Assembly: GCA_001942415.1 (NCBI GenBank)
Contig: MKJX01000170.1
Span: 1 to 64,000, forward strand
Direction of reading: 5' to 3'
Length of the DNA stretch: 64,000 nt
Source: Pseudonocardia sp. CNS-139
Lineage (GTDB): Bacteria > Actinomycetota > Actinomycetes > Mycobacteriales > Pseudonocardiaceae
Shown piece by piece: positions 9,265 to 19,398 of the stretch (position 1 is the stretch's first letter; the number at the start of each line of letters is the position of its first letter). Both the position numbers and the translations under genes were made by a program. Below the pieces are notes generated by a model. That model made no database searches and was not told the DNA's origin. It saw only the letters and a program-made list of their open reading frames with translations.

Positions 9265-10286
9265 GCGCCCCTGGCATCGGGGACGCGGGGGAGGCGCTGC
9301 TGGAGGTGCGGGACCTGCGGGTGCGGTTCCACCAGCCGGGGCGGCGGGTGGACGCCGTCAACGGGCTCACCTACCGGCTCCCGGCCGGCCGGATGCTGGC
9401 GATCATCGGGGAGTCCGGCTCGGGCAAGAGCGTCAGCTCGCGGGCGCTGATGGGCCTGCTCCCGGCGACGGCGACGGTGTCCGGCTCGGCCCGCTTCGCC
9501 GGCACCGAGCTGGTCGGGCTCTCCGAGGCGGAGATGCGCAGGCGGCGCGGGGCGGAGATCGCGATGGTGTTCCAGGACCCCACGCGCTCGCTCAACCCGA
9601 CCATGCGGATCGGCGTGCAGATCACCGAGGCACTGCACGCGCACGCCGACCTCGACCGGGCGACCGCCCAGCGGCGGGCCGTCGAGCTGCTGGAGCTGGT
9701 GCGGCTGCCCGCCGCCGCGCGCCGCTTCCACGAGTACCCCCACCAGCTCTCCGGCGGGATGCGGCAGCGCGTGATGATCGCGATCGCGCTGGCGTCGCAG
9801 CCGCGGCTGCTCATCGCCGACGAGGCCACGACCGCGCTGGACGTCACCACGCAGTCGCAGATCATGGAGCTGCTGGTCGACCTGCAGGAACGGCTCGGGA
9901 TGGCGGTCGTCCTGATCAGCCACGACCTGGGGCTGGCGGCCGGCTATGCGCAGGACGTGATCGTGATGTACGCCGGGCGGGCGGTGGAGTACGCGCCGGC
10001 GGGCACGCTCTTCGACCACGTCCGGATGCCGTACACGGAGGCGCTGCTGGGCGCGATCCCGCGGCTGGAGCGCGAGTCGCACGCCACGCTCCCGGTGATC
10101 CCGGGCCAGCCGCCGGACCTGACGCGGCTGCCGGCCGGCTGCCCGTTCGCGCCGCGCTGCGGGTACGCGGACGAGCGGTGCGCAGCCGAGCACCCGCTGT
10201 TCGCCGAGCACGAGCCCGGGCACTGGTGGGCCTGCTGGCATCCCGTGCCGGACGCGCCCGCCCGGGTGCCCGAGGAGGTCCGGTGA
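9261..10286 (+). CDS. ABC transporter ATP-binding protein, DppD/OppD family
   Basis: This is the first ATPase of the importer, 341 residues. Walker A is GESGSGKS, the signature is [12 protein letters not shown] and Walker B is [12 protein letters not shown]. The C-terminal oligopeptide/dipeptide extension ends with the Cys-rich [14 protein letters not shown] segment that may hold a cluster or metal. The start is a GTG overlapping the permease stop. It overlaps the second ATPase by GTGA. Confidence 0.93.
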   Translation: MSAPGIGDAGEALLEVRDLRVRFHQPGRRVDAVNGLTYRLPAGRMLAIIGESGSGKSVSSRALMGLLPATATVSGSARFAGTELVGLSEAEMRRRRGAEIAMVFQDPTRSLNPTMRIGVQITEALHAHADLDRATAQRRAVELLELVRLPAAARRFHEYPHQLSGGMRQRVMIAIALASQPRLLIADEATTALDVTTQSQIMELLVDLQERLGMAVVLISHDLGLAAGYAQDVIVMYAGRAVEYAPAGTLFDHVRMPYTEALLGAIPRLERESHATLPVIPGQPPDLTRLPAGCPFAPRCGYADERCAAEHPLFAEHEPGHWWACWHPVPDAPARVPEEVR

Positions 10287-11301
10287 CGGCGCTGCTGGAG
10301 GTCCGCGACCTGGTGCAGGAGTTCCCGGTGCGCGGCGCGGGCGGGCTCAGGAGCGGCGTGGTGCACGCCGTCTCCGGGGTGTCGTTCGAGATCGCGGCGG
10401 GCGAGACGCTGGGTGTGGTCGGCGAGACCGGCTCCGGCAAGTCGACGCTGGCCAGGTCGGTGATGCAGGCGCCGCGCCCGAGGTCGGGCACCGTGCGGAT
10501 GCGCGGCACCGACCTCATGACGCTGTCGCGGCGCGCCCTCGTGGACGCCCGTCGCGACATGCAGATGGTCTTCCAGGACCCGTACGGCTCGCTGAACCCG
10601 CGCTGGCGGGTGAGCGAGCTGGTGGAGGAGCCGCTGCGCGGCTACGGCTGGCGCGACGCGACGAACGCGCGCGGCGGGTGGCCGAGCTGCTCGACCTCGT
10701 CGGGCTCGACCCGAGCACGTACGGGAAGCGGCGCCCGCACGAGATGTCCGGCGGGCAGTGCCAGCGCGTCGCGATCGCGCGGGCCATCGCGCTGCACCCG
10801 GCGCTGGTCGTCTGCGACGAGGCGGTGTCGTCGCTGGACGTGCTGATCCAGGCGCAGGTGCTCAACCTGTTCGAGGACCTGCGCCGCGAGCTGGGCCTGT
10901 CGTACCTGTTCATCTCCCACGACCTGGCGCTCGTGAAGCAGGTGAGCGACCGGGTCGCGGTGATGCACCTCGGGCAGCTGTGCGAGGTCGGGCCGGCGGA
11001 CGCGCTCTACCGGCGGCCGCTGCACCCGTACACGTCGGCGCTGCTGGCCTCGATCCCGAGCCTCGTGCCCGGCGCGGGCCGGGCGAGGCGGGCGGCCCCG
11101 CTGCACGGCGAGCCGCCCTCGCCGCTGGACCCGCCGAGCGGCTGCCGGTTCCGCACCCGCTGCCCGTTCGCGCAGGACCGGTGCGCCGCCGAGGAGCCGG
11201 TGCTGCGGGAACGGGCCCCCGGCCATGCGGTGGCGTGCCACTTCCCGCTGGACGGGGCGGCGGTCAGCGCCGTCGCCACCAGCGCTGCTTCGGTCCCCTG
11301 A
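10283..11301 (+). CDS. ABC transporter ATP-binding protein, DppF/OppF family
   Basis: This is the second ATPase, about 339 residues after repair. Walker A is GETGSGKST, the Q-loop context is [14 protein letters not shown], the signature is [12 protein letters not shown] and Walker B is [12 protein letters not shown]. The C-terminal [15 protein letters not shown] extension is typical. One base is missing near 10667. The 3' end overlaps the oppositely oriented DUF1707 gene by 38 bases, so this is a convergent end. It completes the transporter, which lacks a neighbouring substrate-binding protein. Confidence 0.9.
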
Positions 11302-11896
11302 GCTCGACCGACCCGGCGCGCACCGTGCCGACCAGCCGGAACAGCACGCCGTTGCCGCGCCGGGACCTGTCCTCGACGGAGCCGAGCGTCACGTACAGGC
11401 TGTTGTGGTCGACGCGGGCGCCCTCCGGGAGCCGCATCTCCACCGAGCCCGCGGTGACGTCGAGGTCGATCTCGACCTCCGGGTGCGGGATGCGGGCGGC
11501 GGTGAAGTCCAGCTCGGCCGACCCGAGCTGGACGCGCACGGCCAGCCGCGCCGGGACGTCCCACTCGCCCTTGCGCACGGCCGTGCCGAACGTGCTGCGG
11601 ATCTCGGTGGTGCTGCCGGTGTCGACGCTCGCCGCCGGCGCCGGCCGCGGCGCCGCGGGCGGGCGGTGCAGCGGGAGCTGCCGGGGCTGCTCGGGGTGGG
11701 TCACGCCGGGCAGGTCCAGCAGCACGACGTTCAGCTCGGCGCGGGTGCGCGCGGCGAGCGCGGTGTCGACGCGGCGGGTGAACTCGTCGAGGTCGAGCAG
11801 CCCGCTGCCGGTGGCCCGCTGGAGCAGCCCGACCACGTGCTCGCGCTCGGCGTCGGAGACACGCAGGTTGCGGGCGCTGCCCGGGTCGTCGGCCAC
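11264..11896 (-). CDS. DUF1707 domain protein with C-terminal cell-wall-response-like beta domain
   Basis: This is a 210-residue cytoplasmic protein. Residues 8-60 ([20 protein letters not shown], then [22 protein letters not shown]) form a DUF1707 domain. A Pro-rich linker follows. Residues from about 110 on are a beta-rich LiaF-like domain ([31 protein letters not shown]). DUF1707 proteins are common in actinobacteria and linked by family to envelope stress; the exact role is unknown. The start is GTG 11896. It tail-to-tail overlaps the plus-strand DppF gene. A frame break makes it look fused to the upstream ATPase, but the two are separate genes. Confidence 0.8.
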   Translation of the reverse strand: MADDPGSARNLRVSDAEREHVVGLLQRATGSGLLDLDEFTRRVDTALAARTRAELNVVLLDLPGVTHPEQPRQLPLHRPPAAPRPAPAASVDTGSTTEIRSTFGTAVRKGEWDVPARLAVRVQLGSAELDFTAARIPHPEVEIDLDVTAGSVEMRLPEGARVDHNSLYVTLGSVEDRSRRGNGVLFRLVGTVRAGSVELRGPKQRWWRRR

Positions 11897-11916
11897 GGTC
11901 CGACCGTACCCAGCGG

Positions 11917-12760
11917 TCAGCGGGCGCCGGGGCCGGTGCTCCGGACGCGAGGTCGGCCGCCGTCCGCCCGGCGAGCGCGCCCCGGATCGTCGGCACGGCC
12001 GCGACGAGCCGGCGCGTGTACGGGTGTTCGGGCGCGCCCGCGACCCGCTCGGCGGGGCCGGTCTCGACCAGCTCGCCGTTGTGCAGCACCGCGATCGTGT
12101 CGCACACGTGCGCACGACCGACAGGTCGTGGGAGACGAACACGAGCGTCAGCGCGAACGACTCCACGAGGTCGGCCAGCAGGTTGAGGATCTGCGCCCGC
12201 ACCGACACGTCCAGCGCGCTCACCGGCTCGTCGGCCACCAGCACGGACGGGCGCGGGGCCAGCGCGCGGGCGATCGCGATGCGCTGGCGCTGCCCGCCGG
12301 AGAACTGGTGCGGATAGCGCGCGCCGGCGTCCGGCGGGAGGCCGACGGCGTCGAGCAGCTCGCGCATGCGTTCCGCCGCGTCGACGCCACGCCGGCCGGC
12401 GAGCGGCTCGGCGATGATGTCGCGCACCCGCATCCGCGGGTCGAGCGAGCCCATCGGGTCCTGGAACACCACCTGCAGCTCCTCGCGCAGGAAGCCGAGC
12501 CGGCGTTCGGGCTGCCCGCCGACGTCGCGACCGGCGAACGTGACCGTGCCCGACGTCGGCGAGTCGAGCCCGGCGACGAGCCTGACCAGCGTCGACTTGC
12601 CCGAGCCGGACTCGCCGACCAGCCCGAACCGCTGCCCGGCCGCGACGTCGAAGGAGACGCCGCGCAGGGCGTGGACCTCCGGCGCCGGGCGCCGCAGCGA
12701 GGTGCGCGGGCGCCGGTGGACGCGGTGCAGGTCGCGCACCCGGATCAGCGGCTCAGCCAT
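11917..12760 (-). CDS. ABC transporter ATP-binding protein, DppF family (second transporter)
   Basis: This is the last gene of the minus-strand importer, about 281 residues after two repairs, near 12107 (cgc-cac) and near 11950 (gcg-gtc-cgg). The second repair brings in a TGA at 11917-11919. Walker A is GESGSGKST, the signature is FSGGQRQRIAIA and Walker B is VLVADEPVSALD. It lacks the long Cys-rich tail of its plus-strand counterpart, ending after the PYTRRLV-type segment. It overlaps DppD by eight bases. Confidence 0.85.
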
Positions 12761-13712
12761 CGGCGGCCACCGGGTGCCAGCACGCGAACCCGCCGCCCGC
12801 GGCGCCGTCCGTCCAGGCCGGGAGCGTCGCGCACGCGCCCGTGGCGCGCGGGCACCGGTTGCGGAAGACGCATCCGGCCGGGAACCGCCCGGCGGCCGGG
12901 ACGGTGCCGGGGATCGTGCGCAGCCGTCCGTTCGCGCTCGTCAGGTCGGACGCGTCGAGCAGCCCGCGGGTGTAGGGATGCCGGGGCCGGGTGAACACCT
13001 CGCGCACCGGGCCCGCCTCGACCACCCGCCCGCCGTACATGACCAGCACCCGTTCGCAGACGGTCGCGACGACGGCCAGGTCGTGGGTGATGAAGAGCAG
13101 CGCCGCGCCGCGTTCGGCGACTCCGGTGAGGACGAGGTCGAGCACCTGCGCCTGCACCGTGACGTCCAGCGCGGTGGTCGGCTCGTCGGCGAGCAGCACG
13201 GACGGGCCGTTGGCCAGCGCGATCGCGATCATCACGCGCTGGCGCTGCCCGCCCGAGAGCTGGTGCGGGTAGGCGCGCGCGGTCCGCTCCGGCTCGGGCA
13301 GCCGCACCTGCGCCAGCAGGTCGACGGCCGCGGCCCGGGCCGCCGTGCGGTCCGGACGGGTGCCGTGCAGCAGCATCACCTCGGCGACCTGGTCGCCCAC
13401 CCGCATCGCGGGGTTGAGCGCGGTCATGGGCTCCTGGAACACCATGGTCAGCGCGTTGCCGCGGACGGCCGCGAGCTGCCGTTCGGAGGCGCCGACGAGG
13501 TCGTGCGGCACCCCGTGCAGGCGCACCGAGCCGGTCGCGTGCACGCCCTCGGGCAGCAGCCCCATCACCGCGGCGGCCGTCAGCGACTTGCCCGAGCCGG
13601 ACTCGCCGATCAGCCCGACCCGCTCGCCGGCCGCGAGCGTGAAGGAGACGTCCGAGACCAGCGCCAGGTCGTCCGTGCCGACGTGCAGGTTCTCGACGGT
13701 GAGCACGGTCAT
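12753..13712 (-). CDS. ABC transporter ATP-binding protein, DppD family (second transporter)
   Basis: This protein is 319 residues and intact. It starts MTVLTVENLHVGTDDLAL at an ATG overlapping the permease stop (ATGA). Walker A is GESGSGKSL, the Q-loop is MVFQEPMTALNP, the signature is LSGGQRQRVMIA and Walker B is VLLADEPTTALD. The C-terminal CVFRNRCPRATGAC segment is the usual oligopeptide-ATPase tail. Confidence 0.93.
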   Translation of the reverse strand: MTVLTVENLHVGTDDLALVSDVSFTLAAGERVGLIGESGSGKSLTAAAVMGLLPEGVHATGSVRLHGVPHDLVGASERQLAAVRGNALTMVFQEPMTALNPAMRVGDQVAEVMLLHGTRPDRTAARAAAVDLLAQVRLPEPERTARAYPHQLSGGQRQRVMIAIALANGPSVLLADEPTTALDVTVQAQVLDLVLTGVAERGAALLFITHDLAVVATVCERVLVMYGGRVVEAGPVREVFTRPRHPYTRGLLDASDLTSANGRLRTIPGTVPAAGRFPAGCVFRNRCPRATGACATLPAWTDGAAGGGFACWHPVAADG

Positions 13713-14521
13713 CGGCGGTCCGCCAGCCGCGGGTCGAACCGGTCGCGCAGCCCGTCGCCGAGGAGGTTGAAGCCCAGCACGGCGACCGCGATCGCGAGGC
13801 CGGGCCAGAGCGCCAGCTCGGGCGTCGAGTAGAGGAGCTGCTGGGCCTCCTGCAGCATCCGGCCCCACGACGGCGTCGGCGGGCGGGTGCCGAAGCCGAG
13901 GAACGACAGGGCCGCCTCGGCCAGCACCGCGATCGCGAACGACACCGACGCCTGCACGAGCAGCAGCCCGGCGATGTTCGGGAGCACGTGCCGGACGGCG
14001 ATGGCCGCGCGCGGGCGCCCGGCGGCGCGGGCCGCGAGCACGTACTCGGCGGCGAGCACCTGCAGCGTCCCGGCGCGGGCCAGGCGGGCGAACGACGGGA
14101 CCGTCGCGATGCCGATCGCCACCATCGCGGTGAGCGTGCTCGGCCCGAACACCGCCCCGAACATGATCGCGAGCAGCAGTGCCGGGAACGCGAGCACCAG
14201 GTCGTTCGTGCGCATCGTCAGCTCGCCGAGCCAGCGCGGGCCCATCGCGGCGAGCACCCCGAGCGGCGTGCCGACCACCGCCGCCAGCCCGACCGCGACC
14301 ACCCCGACGAAGAGCGTGGTGCGGGCCCCGACGAGCAGCATGCTGACGACGTCGCGGCCGAAGACGTCGGTGCCGAGCCAGTGCGCGGCGCTCGGCGGGG
14401 CGATGCGGGTGGTGGAGTCGACCTGCACGGCGTCGTACGGCGTCCAGACGAACGACACGAGCGCCGCGGCCACGACGAACCCGACGAGCACGGCGCCCAC
14501 CCACAGGCCGGCGTTCCTCAT
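13709..14521 (-). CDS. ABC transporter permease, DppC family (second transporter)
   Basis: This protein is 270 residues. It starts MRNAGLWVGAVLVGFVVAAA, followed by HWLGTDVFGRDVVSMLLVGA, the DppC hallmark. The conserved LSFLGFGTRPPTPSWGRML lies near the C terminus. It is coupled on both sides by ATGA overlaps. Confidence 0.93.
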   Translation of the reverse strand: MRNAGLWVGAVLVGFVVAAALVSFVWTPYDAVQVDSTTRIAPPSAAHWLGTDVFGRDVVSMLLVGARTTLFVGVVAVGLAAVVGTPLGVLAAMGPRWLGELTMRTNDLVLAFPALLLAIMFGAVFGPSTLTAMVAIGIATVPSFARLARAGTLQVLAAEYVLAARAAGRPRAAIAVRHVLPNIAGLLLVQASVSFAIAVLAEAALSFLGFGTRPPTPSWGRMLQEAQQLLYSTPELALWPGLAIAVAVLGFNLLGDGLRDRFDPRLADRR

Positions 14522-15465
14522 CCGGCCCGCCGCAGCCGGGGGTCGAGCACCGTGTAGGCGACGTCGACCAGGAAGTTGACCACCAGCACGGCCAGCACCA
14601 GCACGACCACCACCCCCTGCACGAGCAGCAGGTCGCGGTTGGCCACGCCGTCGAGCAGCAGGCTGCCCAGCCCGGGGATCACGAACACCCGCTCGACGAC
14701 GACGGCGCCGATCAGCAGCGTGGCGAGCTGCAGCCCGAGCACCGTGACCACGGGGACGGCGGCGTTGCGCAGGCCGTGGCGCAGCAGCGCGCGGATCGGC
14801 GTCAGGCCCTTCGCGCGGGCCGTGCGCAGGTAGTCCTCGCGCAGCACGTCGAGCACGGCCGAGCGCACGTACCGGGTGAGCACCGCGCCCTGCACGAGGC
14901 CGAGCGCGAGCGCGGGCAGCGCCAGCCGGCGCAGGAACTCCACCGGGTCCTGCGCGGGCGGCGTCCACCCGCCGGACGGGAGCCAGCCCAGCCGCACCGC
15001 GAACACCGTGACCAGCAGGATGCCCGCGATGAAGCTCGGCACCGCCACCCCGACCTGGCTGAACCCGGAGATCAGCGCCCCGCCGGCCCGGCGGTGCAGC
15101 ACCGCCGCCGCGATCCCCAGTGGCACGGCCACCACAACCGCGACCGCCGTCCCGGCGAGCACCAGCCAGGTCGTGACGAGCAGCCGGTCGAGGATCTGCG
15201 GGCCGATCTCGGTGTCGGTGACGTACGAGCGGCCGAAGTCGCCCACCGGCAGCCCGGACACCCAGTCCGCGTACTGGACGGCGAGCGGCCGGTCCGTGCC
15301 GAACTCCGCCCGGGTTGCCGCGACGGCCTCCTCCGTGGCGTTCACGCCGAGCGCGACGCGCGCCGGGTCGCCCGGCAGCACCGTCATGAACGCGAACACC
15401 GCGACCGTCGCGACGGCCAGCGAGACCGCGAACACCGCGGTGCGCCGCAGCAGCTGGACGACCAT
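14518..15465 (-). CDS. ABC transporter permease, DppB family (second transporter)
   Basis: This protein is 315 residues and intact. The N terminus MVVQLLRRTAVFAVSLAVAT, the GVNATEEAVAATRAEFG loop, the EAA-type segment YLRTARAKGLTPIRALLRHG and the C-terminal VAYTVLDPRLRRAG are diagnostic for DppB/OppB. The EAA segment is complete here, unlike in the first transporter, where one base is missing in the same loop. It lies ten bases downstream of the binding protein. Confidence 0.93.
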   Translation of the reverse strand: MVVQLLRRTAVFAVSLAVATVAVFAFMTVLPGDPARVALGVNATEEAVAATRAEFGTDRPLAVQYADWVSGLPVGDFGRSYVTDTEIGPQILDRLLVTTWLVLAGTAVAVVVAVPLGIAAAVLHRRAGGALISGFSQVGVAVPSFIAGILLVTVFAVRLGWLPSGGWTPPAQDPVEFLRRLALPALALGLVQGAVLTRYVRSAVLDVLREDYLRTARAKGLTPIRALLRHGLRNAAVPVVTVLGLQLATLLIGAVVVERVFVIPGLGSLLLDGVANRDLLLVQGVVVVLVLAVLVVNFLVDVAYTVLDPRLRRAG

Positions 15466-15474
15466 CTCCGCAGG

Positions 15475-16984
15475 TCAGGCCCGCGACAGCGTCGTCAGGT
15501 CGAGCGCCTCGCCCACCCGGTTGTCCGGCAGCCCGCGCACGTCGGCGTCGACGACCATCAGGTTCGGGATCAGGAAGAGCCAGTCCGCGGCCGCGTCCTG
15601 CGCGAGGATCCGCCCGACCCGGCGCAGGTCGGTGACCTGCTCGTCGGGCGAGCCCGCGTCGGCGGCCGCGAGCAGCCGCGCCACCTCGGGGTTGGCGTAG
15701 CGCCAGTAGTACCGCGGGTTGCCGAAGGTCGTGATGTCCCGCGGCTCGACGTGGGCGACGATCGAGAGGTCGTAGTCGGCGTTCGTGAACACGTCCTCCA
15801 GCCAGCGGGCCGGGAACTCCATCGGCTCGATCCGTGCGTCGATCCCGACGGCCGCGAGCTGGCTCTGCACCACCTGCGCCGCGGCCACGGCGTAGGGCAG
15901 GTTCGCGATGCGGAACCGCAGCGTGAGGTTCGGCGTGCCGGCCTCGGCGAGCAGCGTGCGCGCGGCCGCCGGGTCGTACGGGGTGACGTCGGGCAGCGGC
16001 TCGTACCAGGGGTCGGTCGGCGGCACCATCGTGTCGACCAGCGCGCCGCGCCCGGCCCACGCGGTGTCCAGCACCGCCTGGTGGTCGATCGCCGTCGCGA
16101 TCGCCCGGCGCACCCGCACGTCCGCCGTCGGGCCGGTGGCGTTGTTCATCGCGAGCGTGACCTCGCCGTTCGTGGTGCCCTCGATCACCCGGAACCGCGG
16201 GTCGCCGTCGAACCGGGCGAGCGCCTCGGGCGCCTGCACCGTGCCGATCACGTCGATCCCGTCGGTGAGCAGCGCGTTCGTCGCTGCCGTCGGGTCGTCG
16301 AAGTACCGGAGCGTGACCTCGCCGATCGCCGGCCGCTCGCCCCAGTAGCCGTCGCGGGCGCGCAGCACCAGCGCGTCGCCCCGGCGGAACGACGCGACCT
16401 CGTACGGGCCCGTGCCCACCGGCGAGTTCGCGAGGTCGGCGACGCCGGACGGGTCGAACATCGCGCCGATCCGCGTGGTCATGAGGAAGAGCCAGTTGTT
16501 GCTGGGCCGCGAGAGCGTCACCCGCGCCTGCGTCGGCGAGACCGCCTCGACCGACTCGACGACGTCCATCCCGCTCTTCAGCGAGACCGTCCAGTCCGCC
16601 GACTTCACCCGCTCGATGCTGAACCGCACGTCTCGGCGGTGAACGCCTCGCCGTCGGCGAACGTGACACCCGGGCGCAGCGTGAAGTCGTAGGTCCGCCC
16701 GTCGGGGCTCACCGTCCACGACTCGGCGAGCAGCGGCACGATCTCGCCGGTCTCCTGGTCGAGCTTCACCAGGCCCTCGTAGACTTGACGAGCAGCGCCT
16801 CGGGGATCGCGGCGCCGTCGGTGCGGGTGAAGTCGAGGTTCGCCGGCTCGGCGGCGAGGCCGATCCGCAGCTCACCGGCGCCGCCCGCGGGACCGGCCGT
16901 CGACCCGGCCGAACAGCCGGCGAGCAGGAGAGCGCCGGCCAGCAGCAGGGCGGCCCGGCGGCCGCGGGGGAGCGGTGGGAGCAC
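15475..16984 (-). CDS. ABC transporter substrate-binding lipoprotein, family 5 (peptide/opine/nickel)
   Basis: This is a secreted lipoprotein of about 500 residues that captures the ligand for the minus-strand importer. The signal peptide LLLAGALLLAGCSAG gives a lipidated Cys24. The mature protein has LRIGLAAEPANLDF, VEAVSPTQARVTLSRP, NSPVGTGPYEVASFRRGD and VRRAIATAIDHQAVLD, all typical of family 5 solute-binding proteins. Two bases are missing, near 16790 (aac-gtc-tac) and near 16634 (gag-gac-gtg). GTG 16984 has GGGAGG at good distance. It is the only binding protein near either transporter. The ligand is unknown. Confidence 0.88.
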
Positions 16985-17009
16985 GCCGAAGATCCTCCCA
17001 CCTCGGATC

Positions 17010-17933
17010 TCAGGCGTGCAGCAGCTCCACCACCGGCTCGAACGGCTCCTGGTAGGGCTCGTGGACCGTGACGAGCGTGAAGCCGTAGCGCTCGCGGCGC
17101 TCGCGCAGCTGCTCGGCCATCTGCTCGGGGGTGCCGATGAGCAGGAACGGCGTCTCCAGCACCTCGTCGACGCTCATGCGGCCGCCGAACCGGGTGCGCA
17201 GGTCGGTGGCGGCGGCCCGCCGGTCCGGGGCCGGCACCACGGCCTGGACCAGCAGGTTCCACTCGACGTCCGCGTTTCGCTCACCGGCCGCGGTCCGCGC
17301 GAAGGCCACCCGCTCGTCGGCCTCGGCCGCCGTCCCGATCCGGAACGTGCCCGGCGGCTGGCCGGGGATCTGGTAGACGCCCGCGACGCCGATGACGTCG
17401 GCGTGGCGGCCGGCGATCGTGAGGATGCGGTCGCCGGTGCCGCCGACGATCAGCGGCGGCCCGGAACCCCCGAACCCGACGTGCTGCACCGGCGCCGGCA
17501 CGCTCCCGTTCGGCAGCGCGGCCAGCTCCGTGGACAGGAACCGCTGCACGTCCGTGATCGTCTCCTCCAGCCGCTGCGCCCGCGCGCCGAACGGCTCCCA
17601 CGGGATGGCGGCCTTGTCGAACTCCCACTTCATGTGCCCGGCGCCGAGCCCGACGTCCAGCCGGCCGCCGGTGAGGACGTCGGTGGTGGCGATCTCGCGG
17701 GCGAGCAGCCCGGCGTTCCAGAACGGGGCGTTGAGCACGAGCGTGCCGACCCGGAGCCGCTCGGTCGCGTCGGCCGCGGCCACGAGCACCGGGAACGGGG
17801 CGGGCGCGCCGAGGTGGTCGGCCGCGAACAGGACGTCGAAGCCCACGCTCTCCAGGTGGCGGCAGCGTTCCCGGAACGCCTCCCGGGTCGGGATGCCGAA
17901 GACGTTGGTAGAGAACCGGAAGTCTCGGGTCAC
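17010..17933 (-). CDS. LLM-class (luciferase-like) F420-dependent oxidoreductase, TIGR03621-like
   Basis: This is a bacterial luciferase-like TIM barrel of 307 residues. It has FRFSTNVFGIPTREAF at the start, GFDVLFAADHLGAPAPFPVL, GGRLDVGLGAGHMKWEFD and TPEQMAEQLRERRERYGFT. The short form without an FMN-monooxygenase insertion fits the actinobacterial F420 subgroup, but the cofactor is inferred. GTG 17933 is preferred; GTG 17942 is an alternative. It lies 25 bases upstream of the binding protein on the same strand. It may thus head the transport operon and act on the imported compound. Confidence 0.82.
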   Translation of the reverse strand: MTRDFRFSTNVFGIPTREAFRERCRHLESVGFDVLFAADHLGAPAPFPVLVAAADATERLRVGTLVLNAPFWNAGLLAREIATTDVLTGGRLDVGLGAGHMKWEFDKAAIPWEPFGARAQRLEETITDVQRFLSTELAALPNGSVPAPVQHVGFGGSGPPLIVGGTGDRILTIAGRHADVIGVAGVYQIPGQPPGTFRIGTAAEADERVAFARTAAGERNADVEWNLLVQAVVPAPDRRAAATDLRTRFGGRMSVDEVLETPFLLIGTPEQMAEQLRERRERYGFTLVTVHEPYQEPFEPVVELLHA

Positions 17934-18116
17934 CTCGCCCACCCTGGCCACGCCACCACCGGGGGCACAACGGGTGTTCACCCCTGGCTGATCACCGCTC
18001 GTCATCGGGGGAGGCTGGTGGACGACCCGGTCGACCTGAACGGGCCGTGGCCGGCTGAACCTCAGGATTCGATATGCAAGAACTCTGGCCGACCGGCTTT
18101 TCCATGGACGGAATCG

Positions 18117-19398
18117 ATGTCTAGCCTCAGCTCCATGACCTGGGACCCCGCGACCGCCTCCCCGGTGACGCCGGACCGGCCCGTGGTGGTGGTCGGCGGC
18201 GGGCCCGTCGGCATGACGGCCGCCGCGACCCTCGCGGCCGAGGGGCTCCCGGTGGTGCTGGTGGAGCAGTCGCCGCAGCCGCGCCCGGACTGGCGGGCCA
18301 GCACGTTCCACGCGGCCACGCTGGAGCTGCTCGACACGATCGGCATCACCGAGCGGATGCACGCCGAGGGGCTCGTCGTCCCGACCTACCAGTTCCGGGA
18401 CCGCCGCGACGGGCTGATCGCCGAGTTCGACTTCCGGCTGCTCGCCGACGAGACCCGCTTCCCGTACCGGCTGCAGCTCAACCAGCAGCAGCTCGTGCGG
18501 TTCCTCGCCGAGCGCCTGCACGGTGACCAGCGGGTACGGCTGCACTTCGGCAGCCGGCTCACCGGCCTCGCGATCACCGCCGACGGCGTCCGGCTGACGG
18601 TCGAGGGGCCGGCCGGGGAGAGCGACCTGCTCGCGTCGTACGTGGTCGGGGCGGACGGCCCGCGCAGCACCGTGCGCGGCGCGCTGGACGTCCCGTTCGA
18701 GGGGTTCACGTACCCCGAGCGGTTCGCGATCACCAGCACCCCGGTGGACCTGCAGGCCCTGCTGCCGGGCCTCGGCCACGTGAACTACGTGGCCGACCCG
18801 CAGGAGTGGCTCTTCATCCTGCGCACACCCGAGTCGTGGCGGGTGGTGTGGCCGGTGCCGCCGGAGATGTCGGCCGAGGAGGCCGGCTCGGCGGCGCGGC
18901 TGCAGCGCCAGCTCCAGCGGGTGGCCCGTACGAGCCGGGCTACCCGGTGATCGACCACCAGTCTACAACGTGCACCAGCGGGTGGCGGGGTCGTTCCGGG
19001 TGGGCCCGGTGCTGCTCGCCGGCGACGCCGCGCACATCAACTCGCCGCTCGGCGGGGTCGGGCTGAACTCCGGCATCCACGACGCGATGGACGCCGCGCG
19101 CCGGCTCGGGCGCATCGGCCGGGGCGGCGCCGACGTGGAGGCCGAGCTGGCGGCGTACGACCGGGTCCGGCGCACGGTGGCCGTCGAGTACGTGCAGGCG
19201 GACACCCAGCGCAACACCGACCGACTGAGGGAGACTGACGACGCGGTGCGGCGGCAGCACCAGGACGACATGCGGGCGATCGCCGCCGACCCCGAACGGG
19301 CCCGCGCCTACATCCGGCGGGTGTCGCTCCTGGAGAGCGTGCGCCGGTTCGGGATCGGCACGCCCCCGACGGAGTTGGAGCTGGAGGAAGTGGGATGA
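18117..19398 (+). CDS. FAD-dependent aromatic hydroxylase (gentisate-forming type inferred)
   Basis: This is a group A flavin monooxygenase of about 428 residues. FAD-binding GxGxxG is VVVVGGGPVGMTAAATLA, the DG motif is VVGADGPRSTVRGAL and the GD motif is LLAGDAAHINSPLGGVGLN. Two single G losses near 18928 (cgg-tac) and 18962 (cag-gtc) split the gene. The ATG at 18117 has GGACGGA upstream; ATG 18135 is an alternative six codons later. The stop overlaps the gentisate dioxygenase start (ATGA). By context it should make gentisate, for example from 3-hydroxybenzoate (6-hydroxylation) or a related hydroxybenzoate. The substrate is inference. Confidence 0.82.

Noticed and set aside
11264-12760. 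Apparent fusion of an ABC ATPase with a DUF1707 protein
   Set aside because: The join arises from a missing base. The repaired ATPase stops at 11917 and the DUF1707 gene has its own GTG start.
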